A stretch of DNA of 64,000 nt from positions 806,001-870,000 of the forward strand of contig AP027925.1 in assembly GCA_036322875.1 (NCBI GenBank), written 5' to 3'. Below, piece by piece: positions 54,063 to 63,116 of this stretch. The number at the start of each line of letters is the position of its first letter. The stretch's first letter is position 1. The position numbers and the translations under genes were made by a program. The DNA comes from Paraimprobicoccus trichonymphae. Its GTDB lineage: Bacteria > Bacillota > Clostridia > Oscillospirales > Acutalibacteraceae. Under the pieces are notes generated by a model, which saw only the letters and a program-made list of their open reading frames with translations, ran no database searches and was not told the DNA's origin.

Positions 54063-57000
54063 ATGGCTATAAAATTTAATATTTTTAATTCTATGAAAAT
54101 TGGTTTAGCTTCTTCGGATAGAATAAAGGAGTGGTCATACGGAGAAGTAAAAAAGCCTGAGACTATAAATTACAGAAGTTTAAAACCTGAACCGGATGGT
54201 TTATTTTGTGAAAAAATTTTTGGCCCGCAAAAAGATTGGGAATGTCACTGCGGAAAATATAAAAGAATGCGATATAGAGGGAAGATATGCGACAGATGTG
54301 GAGTTGAAGTTACTAAATCTAAAGTCAGAAGGGAACGTATGGGGCATATAGGATTAGCTACTCCTGTTTCTCATATTTGGTATTTTAAAGGTATTCCTTC
54401 AAGAATGGCTTTGTTGTTAGATATTTCACCCAGAATGTTAGAAAAAGTTTTGTATTTCGCTTGTTATATAGTGATTGATCCAGGTAATGTAAGAGAAATA
54501 GACAAGTGTCAATTTTTGTCTGAACAAGAATATAGAGATTTAAGAGAAAAATATGAAAATGATTTTAAAGCAGGAATGGGTGCAGAAGCAGTAAGAACTT
54601 TACTTACTAGTTTGGATTTAGAGAGCATATCTGTAGAAATAAAAAAGGAATTAATGATAGCTTCAGGACAAAAAAAAGTTAGATTGTTAAAAAGATTAGA
54701 AGCAGTAGATGCTTTTAAAATTTCAAATAACAAGCCGGAATGGATGATTTTGGAAGTATTACCTGTTATTCCACCAGATTTAAGACCCATGGTACAACTT
54801 GATGGTGGAAGATTTGCAACTTCTGATTTAAATGATTTATATAGAAGAGTAATAAACAGAAATAATAGATTAAAAAAATTGTTAGATTTAAGTGCTCCTG
54901 ATATTATAGTTAGGAATGAAAAAAGAATGTTACAAGAAGCAGTAGATGCTTTGTTAGATAACGGTAGACGCGGAAAAGCTGTAACTGGTGCAAATAGTAG
55001 ACCTTTAAAGTCTCTTTCTGATATGTTAAAAGGAAAACAAGGTAGATTTAGACAAAATTTATTGGGAAAAAGAGTAGATTACTCTGGCCGTTCAGTTATT
55101 GTTGTAGGTCCCGAATTGAAAATTTATCAATGCGGATTGCCTAAAGAAATGGCTTTAGAGTTATTCAAACCGTTTGTAATGAGAAGACTAGTAGAAACAG
55201 GAACTATTTCTAATATAAAAACAGCAAGAAAAGCTATAGAAAGAGCTCATGACGAAGTTTGGGATGCTTTAGATATAGTAATAAAAGACCACCCAGTTTT
55301 GTTAAATAGAGCGCCTACTTTGCATAGATTAGGAATTCAAGCTTTTGAGCCAATATTGGTAGAAGGAAGAGCAATAAAATTGCACCCGCTAGTTTGTACT
55401 GCTTTTAATGCTGATTTTGACGGAGATCAAATGGCTGTGCATGTTCCATTATCTGCAGAAGCCCAGTCTGAAGCTAGGTTTTTAATGTTCGCGCCTGGTA
55501 ATTTACTTAAACCATCAGACGGAAGAGCAGTTGTTGTCCCTACCCAAGATATGGTTTTGGGAATTTATTATTTAACTATGAAAAAAGAAAATCAGTTGGG
55601 TGAAAATAAAGTTTTTAAAGATTTTGATGAGGCTTTATTAGCTTACGAATCTAAAATAATCAGTCTTCATGCTAAAATAAAAGTAAGAAAAAAAGTTAAT
55701 TTCAAAAATGAATTTTTGAGTAAAATAATAGAAACCACAGCTGGACGAATTATATTTAATTCTAAGTTGCCACAAGATTTAGGTTTTAAAGATAGAACTA
55801 AAGTAGAAAATGTATTTGATTTAGAAATAGATTTTTTAGTAGGTAAAAAACAACTTGGTCAAATCGTAGACAGATGTATAAAGAAACATGGTACTTTAAA
55901 AACTTCTAAAATACTGGATGAAATTAAAACTTTAGGATTTAAATATTCTACAAAAGGTGCAATTACTGTGTCTGTCAATGATGCTGTGATACCGAAAGAA
56001 AAGAAAAAAATAATAGCTAACTCTGAAAAAGAAATAGACAAAGTTTTAAATTTTTATAAAAAGGGTTTGTTATCAGATTATGAGAAAAAAACGCTTGTTT
56101 TAAAAGTCTGGGAAAGAGCTACTAATAGTGTGACAAACGCTTTAAATAATATTCTAGATAAAAATAATCCAATTTTTATGATGGCAGATTCAGGTGCTCG
56201 GGGTTCTATGAGCCAAATCAGACAACTTTCGGGTATGAGAGGTTTAATAGCAGATACTTCGGGAACTACAATTGAAGTTCCTATCAAATCAAATTACAGA
56301 GAAGGTTTAAATATACTAGAATATTTTATTTCTTCTCGTGGTGCTAGAAAGGGTTCTTCTGATACGGCTCTTAGAACTGCAGACTCTGGTTATTTAACTC
56401 GTAGATTAGTAGACGTGTCTCAAGACATAATTATAAGAAAAGACGATTGTGGTACTATTAAGGGACTAACTGTTTTTGAAATTAAAGAAGGTAAAGAATC
56501 CGTAGAATCTTTTAATGAAAGATTAATAGGAAGATACTTGTGCCATGATTTTACAGATGAAAACGGAGAGGTTTTGGTTTCTAAAGAAAAATTATTAGAC
56601 AGTGAAGACACTGATATAATAATAGGTAAAAACGTGAAAAAAATTGAAATTAGATCTGTTTTAAATTGTAAGTGTGAACACGGAGTCTGTAAAAAATGTT
56701 ATGGTGCTAACTTGGCTAACGGAAAACCTACTTCTATCGGTGAAGCAGTTGGAATTATTGCCGCACAATCGATTGGCGAGCCTGGTACACAGCTTACTAT
56801 GAGGAATTTTCATACCGGTGGTATTGCAAGTGCTGAAGATATAACTCAAGGCTTGCCTAGAGTTGAAGAATTATTTGAAGCAAGAAAACCCAAAAGATTA
56901 GCTATCATTAGTGAAATTTCTGGTAAAGTTGAATTTGAAGAAATCAAAAAAAATAGATATGCAAAAATTGTAAATGAAGCAACAGGAGAACAAAAATCAT

Positions 57001-57560
57001 ATTTGATTCCTTTTGGATTGACTTTAAATGTCGATGAAGATCAAGAAGTTGAAGTTGGAGATTTATTAACAGAAGGTTCGGTTAATCCGCATGATGTTTT
57101 GTTAGTAAAAGGTCCTGAAGCAGTTGTTAATTACCTAGTAAAAGAAGTTCAACGTGTTTATAGACTTCAAGGTGTTGACATAAATGATAAACATATAGAA
57201 GTTATAGTAAGACAAATGCTCAAAAAAGTCAGAATAAACAGCGCCGGAGATACTAATTTACTTCAAAATTCAATAGTAGATAGAACAGAACTAGAAATTG
57301 AAAATGGTAAAATTGGTGAAGATCAAGAAAAAGCAAATTATACCTCTATATTATTAGGAATAACAAAGGCTTCTTTAGCTACAGATTCATTTTTATCTGC
57401 GGCGTCTTTTCAAGAAACAACAAGAGTTTTAACAGATGCAGCTATAAAAAGTAAAATGGATTTGCTTTCTGGATTAAAAGAAAATGTAATAATAGGAAAA
57501 TTATTGCCAGCTGGAACAGGAATTCATGAATATAGCGATATAATTATAGAATCAAATTAA
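54063..57560 (+). CDS. rpoC: RNA polymerase beta' subunit
   Basis: RpoC completes the polymerase core. The 1165 residues begin with the family N-terminus and the first zinc cluster (CHCGKYKRMRYRGKICDRCG). The catalytic magnesium motif NADFDGDQMAVHVPLS is near residue 450, the trigger-loop region near 750-800 (MSQIRQLSGMRGL), and the second zinc cluster CKCEHGVCKKCYG near 885. ATG 54063 follows AAGGAG. It forms an operon with rpoB. The length is normal for Firmicutes. Confidence 0.97.
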   Translation: MAIKFNIFNSMKIGLASSDRIKEWSYGEVKKPETINYRSLKPEPDGLFCEKIFGPQKDWECHCGKYKRMRYRGKICDRCGVEVTKSKVRRERMGHIGLATPVSHIWYFKGIPSRMALLLDISPRMLEKVLYFACYIVIDPGNVREIDKCQFLSEQEYRDLREKYENDFKAGMGAEAVRTLLTSLDLESISVEIKKELMIASGQKKVRLLKRLEAVDAFKISNNKPEWMILEVLPVIPPDLRPMVQLDGGRFATSDLNDLYRRVINRNNRLKKLLDLSAPDIIVRNEKRMLQEAVDALLDNGRRGKAVTGANSRPLKSLSDMLKGKQGRFRQNLLGKRVDYSGRSVIVVGPELKIYQCGLPKEMALELFKPFVMRRLVETGTISNIKTARKAIERAHDEVWDALDIVIKDHPVLLNRAPTLHRLGIQAFEPILVEGRAIKLHPLVCTAFNADFDGDQMAVHVPLSAEAQSEARFLMFAPGNLLKPSDGRAVVVPTQDMVLGIYYLTMKKENQLGENKVFKDFDEALLAYESKIISLHAKIKVRKKVNFKNEFLSKIIETTAGRIIFNSKLPQDLGFKDRTKVENVFDLEIDFLVGKKQLGQIVDRCIKKHGTLKTSKILDEIKTLGFKYSTKGAITVSVNDAVIPKEKKKIIANSEKEIDKVLNFYKKGLLSDYEKKTLVLKVWERATNSVTNALNNILDKNNPIFMMADSGARGSMSQIRQLSGMRGLIADTSGTTIEVPIKSNYREGLNILEYFISSRGARKGSSDTALRTADSGYLTRRLVDVSQDIIIRKDDCGTIKGLTVFEIKEGKESVESFNERLIGRYLCHDFTDENGEVLVSKEKLLDSEDTDIIIGKNVKKIEIRSVLNCKCEHGVCKKCYGANLANGKPTSIGEAVGIIAAQSIGEPGTQLTMRNFHTGGIASAEDITQGLPRVEELFEARKPKRLAIISEISGKVEFEEIKKNRYAKIVNEATGEQKSYLIPFGLTLNVDEDQEVEVGDLLTEGSVNPHDVLLVKGPEAVVNYLVKEVQRVYRLQGVDINDKHIEVIVRQMLKKVRINSAGDTNLLQNSIVDRTELEIENGKIGEDQEKANYTSILLGITKASLATDSFLSAASFQETTRVLTDAAIKSKMDLLSGLKENVIIGKLLPAGTGIHEYSDIIIESN

Positions 57561-57757
57561 ATTTTATATAAATCCGCGACTTTTATTTGTTTTATCTTTA
57601 GAAAATCATATGGTAAATAAAAAACACTTTCATTTTTCACTTTTTTGATTGTAAGCCACAAATACCTGTGGAATTTATCCTACGGGGGTTTACAGATGGT
57701 TTTGGTAACAAAAAGAACTACAAATCTCAATTTAACAGTTTTTTTACGGTATTAATT
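57561..57757. other. gene-free stretch after rpoC
   Basis: The convergent ends of rpoC and of the coiled-coil pseudogene meet here. I see no strong terminator hairpin. Confidence 0.35.
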
Positions 57758-58626
57758 TTATGTATCTTCGTTTTTGGGATTTTCATAATGCTGCTTTAAA
57801 AGAAAAATTCTTCTTTCTGCTGCTCTATTAAGTACAATTAATGAGTTTGAATACATTCTTCTTTCTTTTTGAATAATATCATTTAATTCTTTGTTACGTT
57901 GCTGAATTTTATTCATTGTATTATAAATGCATTGCAGAGTGTTTTCATCTAAATATTTACCATTGAAAAGTGTACCAAATTTTTTATTTAGGTTAGTAAA
58001 GTTTTTAAAATTTAATTCAAGACTTTTAAATTTTGTAATTAAGTTCTTCCATTCCGGTTATTTTTCCATCCAAGACAGATGCAATTAAAGGTGCAACTAA
58101 ATCATCTTTAATTTGTTCACTTAAGGAGTTAAAATTTTCAAGATTTAATTTAAATATTTCCTTTTCTTCTTCCAATTTTTCATTTTTTGACGATAATTCA
58201 ACCAACGCTAATTTATTTTTTGAATTTTGAGAATTTAAACTTATTAATTTACGATCATTTTTAGTCATCTCATCCCACAAAGAATTAATATCAATTTTAA
58301 ATTCCATGACTTCAATAAATTTTCCAAATTCATCTCTTGAGTTCTTACTTACTAACTCCACAAGCAAACTATAAGACATATGAGCAAGTACATTATCTAA
58401 AAACTTTTTTATCTCTAATCTGACAGAGAGCGCTATGCACAAGATTAGCACTATTACTAAGATTGCAAATATATTTCCCAATTAATTTAGTATTTGAGCT
58501 TGCTGATTTTTCTATTGCTGTTTGTATCATTTCAAAGGGATCTGCACTTAAATTTAAACCTCCTGCCAACATACTAGTAATTACCATTAATATAAATACA
58601 TTTTTAACTTTTTTGTTTAATTTCAT
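57758..58626 (-). pseudogene. frameshifted signal-peptide, membrane and coiled-coil gene
   Basis: ATG 58626 begins MKLNKKVKNVFILMVITSML, a signal peptide ending near NLSA. At about 58475 the frame changes. The next open frame begins GNIFAILVIVLILCIALSV, a membrane helix, and continues as a coiled coil to a stop at 58026. A third frame then continues as KFKSLELNFKNFTNLNKKF, through to HYENPKNEDT, with its stop at 57758. Joined, this is one protein of about 290 residues: signal peptide, membrane anchor, long coiled coil. The two frameshifts fall in AT-rich runs. No family is recognisable. Confidence 0.6.
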
Positions 58627-58886
58627 CTTTGATCTTCTTTATTTATTTTTTGTAGTTTCATTTAATTTATAATATAATTTAAACTCTTAATATTATTAAT
58701 TATATCACAATAAAAAATTTTTGTAAATAAAAATTTATTAGAAGTTATGGGTATAGCGTCTAAGAACTTTTTTAACAGCATTTTCTCAATTATATAAACA
58801 GTGAAACAGCTAGTGTTTGTTTGAACATAGTATAAAATATTATTGTAAAATAATAATAAAATAAAAAAAGGATTGTAAAAAATAAT

Positions 58887-60080
58887 ATGATTAATTTTTC
58901 AGTACCCGACATAACAGATTCGGATATTTCAGAAGTAATTAGTACTTTGAAATCTGGTTGGATCACAACAGGGCCTAAAACTAAATTATTAGAGAAAAAC
59001 ATAGCTGAATTTTGTGGTACAAAAAAAGCTGTATGTCTAAATTCGGCTACTGCCTGCATGGAAATAACTTTAAAAATTTTAGGAATAACTGAAAATGATG
59101 AAATTGCAACAAGTTCCTATACTTATTCGGCTTCATGTAGCGTAATTTGTCATGTTGGAGCAATTCCAGTATTAATAGATACCAAAAAAGATTCTTTTGA
59201 GATGAATTACGAAAAATTATTTGAAAAAATAAATGAAAAAACTAAAGTTATAATTCCTGTAGATTTTGCTGGTATAATGTGTGATTATAATAAAATTTTT
59301 GAAATTGTTAATTTAAAAAAAAATTTATTTAAACCAAATAATAAAATTCAAGAATCTATTGGAAGAATTATAATTTTAAGTGATTCAGCACATGCGTTTG
59401 GTGCTAGCCAAAAAGAGAAAATGTGCGGTCAGATAGCTGATTTTACTAGTTTTTCATTTCATGCTGTTAAAAATTTAACTTGTGCGGAAGGTGGTGCGGT
59501 TACTTGGAAAAGTATAAAGAATATTAGTGATGACGATATTTATAAAAAATATATGCTTTGGTCTTTACATGGGCAATCTAAAGATGCACTTGATAAATAT
59601 AAAAATAACAACTGGGAATATAATATAATTTACACTGGTTATAAGTGTAACATGACTGATGTTCTAGCTTCTATAGGTTTGTCACAACTTAAAAGATATA
59701 AAAATTCATTGAAAATTAGAAAAAATATATTAGATATATATAATAACGAGCTTAAGAATGAAAATTTACAGATTTTAAAGCACTCTGGGGAAAATTTTAA
59801 ATCTAGTAATCATTTATATATTGTGAGATTGTTAAACAAAGATGATAAATTTAGAAATAATTTAATAAAAAACTTATTTGAAGACGGAATTTCTACAAAT
59901 GTTCATTATAAGCCGTTGCCGATGTTTACTGCCTACAAAAATTTGGGATTTGACATGAAAGACTTCAAAAATTCTTATGACATGTACAAAAATGAAATAA
60001 CATTACCGTTATACTCCACACTTAAAAATATAGAAATTGAGTACATAACAGAAAAATTTAAATTCCATTTAAACAAGTAA
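58887..60080 (+). CDS. DegT/DnrJ/EryC1/StrS-family aminotransferase
   Basis: These PLP enzymes transfer an amino group to a nucleotide sugar. The 397 residues start IPxxITDSDISEVI-like (VPDITDSDISEVISTLKSGW). They contain LNSATACMEITLKILGI, the PLP aspartate/histidine segment ILSDSAHAFGA, the PLP lysine segment FSFHAVKNLTCAEGGAV and the C-terminal NVHYKPLPMFTAY. ATG 58887 has only a weak binding site. Amino-sugar synthesis usually has more genes; none are beside it. Adjacent downstream (37 bases) is an ABC-2 permease, which may share the transcript. The sugar substrate cannot be told. Confidence 0.85.
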   Translation: MINFSVPDITDSDISEVISTLKSGWITTGPKTKLLEKNIAEFCGTKKAVCLNSATACMEITLKILGITENDEIATSSYTYSASCSVICHVGAIPVLIDTKKDSFEMNYEKLFEKINEKTKVIIPVDFAGIMCDYNKIFEIVNLKKNLFKPNNKIQESIGRIIILSDSAHAFGASQKEKMCGQIADFTSFSFHAVKNLTCAEGGAVTWKSIKNISDDDIYKKYMLWSLHGQSKDALDKYKNNNWEYNIIYTGYKCNMTDVLASIGLSQLKRYKNSLKIRKNILDIYNNELKNENLQILKHSGENFKSSNHLYIVRLLNKDDKFRNNLIKNLFEDGISTNVHYKPLPMFTAYKNLGFDMKDFKNSYDMYKNEITLPLYSTLKNIEIEYITEKFKFHLNK

Positions 60081-60117
60081 AAAAAGTATAATGTTAGAAT
60101 AAAAGGAGTTGTTAAAA

Positions 60118-61296
60118 ATGAATACGTTAAATCAAGTATTAATAGTGTTTTTAAAAGAATTAAAAATGATAATTCGAGACAGAAAAACATTTTTTTTTGG
60201 TTTGTTGATGCCGTTTTTACTAGTGCCAAGTATGTTATTAATAGTAGACTTTTCTATGAAAAGTTCTCAAAATCAAGTGTCAAATAAAGTAACTATAAGT
60301 ATGAGCAATACAGATAATTGTTTTTACAATTTTTGTAAATTTCAAGACAGTATAAACGTTATAGATCTAGGTAATATAAAACCTGAAGCTGCTTTAGAAT
60401 CTGGTAAAATATCTGCTTTTGTGTTGCTTGATGAAGAATTAGACCAGAAAATTTTAAATGGTGATTATTACGTTTTTTACGTAAATTTTAATGAATCATC
60501 TTTAACTTCTATGATGGCAATGCCTATATTAAGTTATTATGAATCCTTATTTAAAGATATAGCTGATAGATACGGGATAAGAAGCAAAGAAATTCTTTAT
60601 GATATGACTTCTATGCGATTAAAACCGTATTCTGAAATTCAAACTACAAGTAATTTTGACATGAGTTCTTTGTATTTCAGTATGTTAGTACCATTTATGT
60701 TAGTATTATATTGTTGTATAGGTTCAGCAAGTACAGCAAATGACTTAAGTGCCGGAGAAAAAGAACGTGGAACTTTAGAATCTTTACTTTCTACAAGTGC
60801 TAGTAGAACTGCTATATTAGTGGGTAAATTGATTGTAACTACAGTTATGGGCGTAATAGGTGGTTTAAGTACAATAGTAGGACTTTGGTGTTATTTATTG
60901 ATTTCTTCAAGCAATCAAAAACATGTAAATATAATCGGATTTGTGACTTTATTTTTAATTACTTTTTTCACTTCAATGTTTTTTGCTTCTATAAATTTAT
61001 TAATAGGAGTATACTCGAGATCTACAAAAGAAGCACAAACTTATTTAGCACCTATTTCTGTTGTTTGTTTCATTCCTGCTTATTTTACCTATACTTTGGA
61101 TGCTGGAAGTGTAACTTTAGAATATTTATGTGTTCCTGTTTTAAATGTAATATGTATTATAAAAGAAATTTTTTCTAATGCCGTTGTTTTGAGCCATGTT
61201 TTAATAGTAATACTTTGGTTGTTAATATATATATCAGCAATATTTTTTGTCACAAGTAGCATGTTTAAAAAAGAAAGTGTTGTATTTAGAATTTGA
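60118..61296 (+). CDS. ABC-2 type permease, NatB-like
   Basis: Start ATG 60118 (MNTLNQVLIVFLKEL) lies nine bases after AAGGAG; an in-frame TTG is upstream. The 392 residues begin with a membrane helix after IRDRKTFFFGLLMPFLL. A large outer domain (about 45-185) follows, then five or six further helices. SAGEKERGTLESLLSTSASR, before the second helix group, is typical of NatB/ABC-2 permeases. The partner ATPase (NatA) is not in the window. Substrate unknown; family members export ions, antibiotics or peptides. Confidence 0.82.
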   Translation: MNTLNQVLIVFLKELKMIIRDRKTFFFGLLMPFLLVPSMLLIVDFSMKSSQNQVSNKVTISMSNTDNCFYNFCKFQDSINVIDLGNIKPEAALESGKISAFVLLDEELDQKILNGDYYVFYVNFNESSLTSMMAMPILSYYESLFKDIADRYGIRSKEILYDMTSMRLKPYSEIQTTSNFDMSSLYFSMLVPFMLVLYCCIGSASTANDLSAGEKERGTLESLLSTSASRTAILVGKLIVTTVMGVIGGLSTIVGLWCYLLISSSNQKHVNIIGFVTLFLITFFTSMFFASINLLIGVYSRSTKEAQTYLAPISVVCFIPAYFTYTLDAGSVTLEYLCVPVLNVICIIKEIFSNAVVLSHVLIVILWLLIYISAIFFVTSSMFKKESVVFRI

Positions 61297-61327
61297 CACA
61301 AGAAAAAATACTTAAGGGAGTGTTTTA

Positions 61328-61462
61328 ATGTTTTTCAAAAGATATTCTGAATACGACAAAAATTACATTAAAAATCAAAAAGAAAAAGATGTTGTAAAAG
61401 GCAGATTACAATATTTATGTTTCGTTAAACTAACAGTAATCACTTGTAAGGTTAAAAAGTAA
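61328..61462 (+). CDS. small basic protein, 44 aa
   Basis: ATG 61328 follows AAGGGAG, a strong site. The peptide (MFFKRYSEYDKNYIKNQKEK, then a hydrophobic stretch and KVKK) has no clear domain. It may be a short conserved gene or a remnant. It is 31 bases past the permease, possibly in the same transcript. Confidence 0.45.
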   Translation: MFFKRYSEYDKNYIKNQKEKDVVKGRLQYLCFVKLTVITCKVKK

Positions 61463-61803
61463 ATATTAAACCAACACTTTGACTAAAAGATCTTAACTTA
61501 AAATATAGTATAATTGATCTCTAGCCAAGTAATAAAATGTATGACTATATGTATGACTATTGCCGTAGACTGGAATTTTTTTGCTTTTAAAATCTCTGAA
61601 ATGAACTTGAGTCTTTCAGATGAAAGAATGTGTTAAAACTATAATCGCATATGAAATAATAAAATAATAATTTGAAAAATTTATTTAATGTAGTGTAGCA
61701 ATGTATATATTTTAAGCATTTGTATGCAATAATTTGGAATATAAACAACGGATTTTTAACAAGAAATTTAGTTACATAAAAATTTGAAATAAGATCCAAG
61801 TAA
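61463..61803. other. gene-free stretch
   Basis: AT-rich, without an open frame, repeat or terminator I can support. It separates the permease unit from convergent dapA. Confidence 0.4.
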
Positions 61804-62703
61804 TTAATTTGTATAGCTCTTCAGAATGTTTTTTAATTTTAATATGTTATTGTGTTCTAAGTCAACCAAAGGTAATCTGCATTTGCCTACCTCAAATTTC
61901 AAAATATTAAGGGCTTCTTTTACAGGAATAGGATTTATATCTAAAAATAAAGAATTCATTAGTTTTAAATATTTGATCTGTAGTTTCATACTTGATTTTA
62001 TATCCCCAGAAAAAAATTTATCTACAATATCGTGTGAAACTCTAGGAAATATGTTTGCAAAAACGGATATTACTCCAATTCCTCCTAAAGACAAAATAGG
62101 TAAAGTTTGATCATCATTGCCAGAGTAAACATATAGATCTTTCTTACACAAAGAAATGGTTTTAGCTACAGATGAAATATCGCCATTTGCTTCTTTAACG
62201 GCAATAATATTCGGATGTTCCGACAATTTTAAATAAGTTTCTGGTAAAATATTACATCCTGTTCTTGAAGGAACGTTATACAAAATCACGGGAGTATTTA
62301 TGTTGTCTGCTATATGAAAATAGTGTCGAACTAAACCTAATTGAGAAGTTTTATTGTAGTAAGGGGTTACCACTACTAAACCATCTACACCTAATTTTTC
62401 AGCTTGATTTGACAATTCCAATGCGTGCTTTGTGTTATTACTACCAGAACCAGCTATCACAGGTATCTTTTTATTTACTTTTTTTACAGTAAAATCCAAT
62501 ATTTCTAAATATTCTTTTTCACTCAAAGTAGCAGATTCACCTGTGGTTCCACATGAAACTATAGCATCAGTGTTATTGTCAATATGAAATTCTATCAATT
62601 TTTCCAAGACACCAAAATTTACAGAACCATCTTCTTTAAAAGGTGTAACAACAGCTACTGCTGAACCTTTAAAAATTACTTTTTTTATAATAAACAACTC
62701 CAT
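61804..62703 (-). CDS. dapA: 4-hydroxy-tetrahydrodipicolinate synthase
   Basis: DapA condenses pyruvate and aspartate semialdehyde, opening the lysine and diaminopimelate route that supplies peptidoglycan. The 299 residues show CGTTGESATLSEKEYLEIL near residue 45, the proton-relay YNVPSRTG near 138 and the Schiff-base lysine in IIAVKEANGD near 166. The only canonical start is ATG 62703, but GGAG overlaps it. ATT six bases further on would give IKKVIFKGSAVAVVTPF, the family N-terminus. The start remains open. No other dap gene is next to it. Confidence 0.93.
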   Translation of the reverse strand: MELFIIKKVIFKGSAVAVVTPFKEDGSVNFGVLEKLIEFHIDNNTDAIVSCGTTGESATLSEKEYLEILDFTVKKVNKKIPVIAGSGSNNTKHALELSNQAEKLGVDGLVVVTPYYNKTSQLGLVRHYFHIADNINTPVILYNVPSRTGCNILPETYLKLSEHPNIIAVKEANGDISSVAKTISLCKKDLYVYSGNDDQTLPILSLGGIGVISVFANIFPRVSHDIVDKFFSGDIKSSMKLQIKYLKLMNSLFLDINPIPVKEALNILKFEVGKCRLPLVDLEHNNILKLKNILKSYTN

Positions 62704-63038
62704 ATTATTTTAATATATTATATTAAAGTTATGTGCGATTAACGACAAAATATTAAAATTATTTTTTTGACTTTTTATAAATTTTTCAAAATTATAAATA
62801 TAACAAATTAGGCAGTCTTTAAGCAATGACGTTTTCTTGGGATATTTTAAAATCTTAAATCTTTTTATACAGCGATTTATATGGAAGCATGGATTTCTGA
62901 TATTATTTGTTTTTTTATCTTTAAATTTTCTACTAGCGTTGCGTTAAAATATCCCATTCATATGAGAACCGCCACTGACAGCAATTTTCGATATTTTAAT
63001 TGTTTTTTGAAATAAAATTATCTTAGAACAAAAAACAA
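62704..63038. other. gene-free stretch
   Basis: Between dapA and groEL. It holds no open frame. A part near 62830-62970 with AATATCCCATTC and a distant near-inverse (GGATATTTTAA) may form a stem, but pairing is weak. Confidence 0.35.
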
Positions 63039-63061
63039 GATTATAATTTTTAATTATAATC
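63039..63061 (-). terminator. intrinsic terminator of groEL
   Basis: A perfect ten-base inverted repeat, GATTATAATT and AATTATAATC, encloses a three-base loop. On the minus strand a T-rich run (TTGTTTTTTG) follows it. It lies 55 bases past the groEL stop. Confidence 0.65.
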
Positions 63062-63116
63062 CTAGAATTTTACAAATACATTTGATTTTATTATACAATA
63101 TCAGGAAACCAAATCA

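Noticed and set aside
13617..57560. Frameshifts in accessory genes as plain sequencing error
   Set aside because: All long core genes, including rpoB and rpoC with over 7 kb of coding sequence, are free of lesions, so a general error rate does not explain the breaks; it cannot be excluded for single sites.
62820..62980. Possible structured RNA between dapA and groEL
   Set aside because: The near-complementary parts pair poorly and are far apart; no known RNA motif is recognisable.
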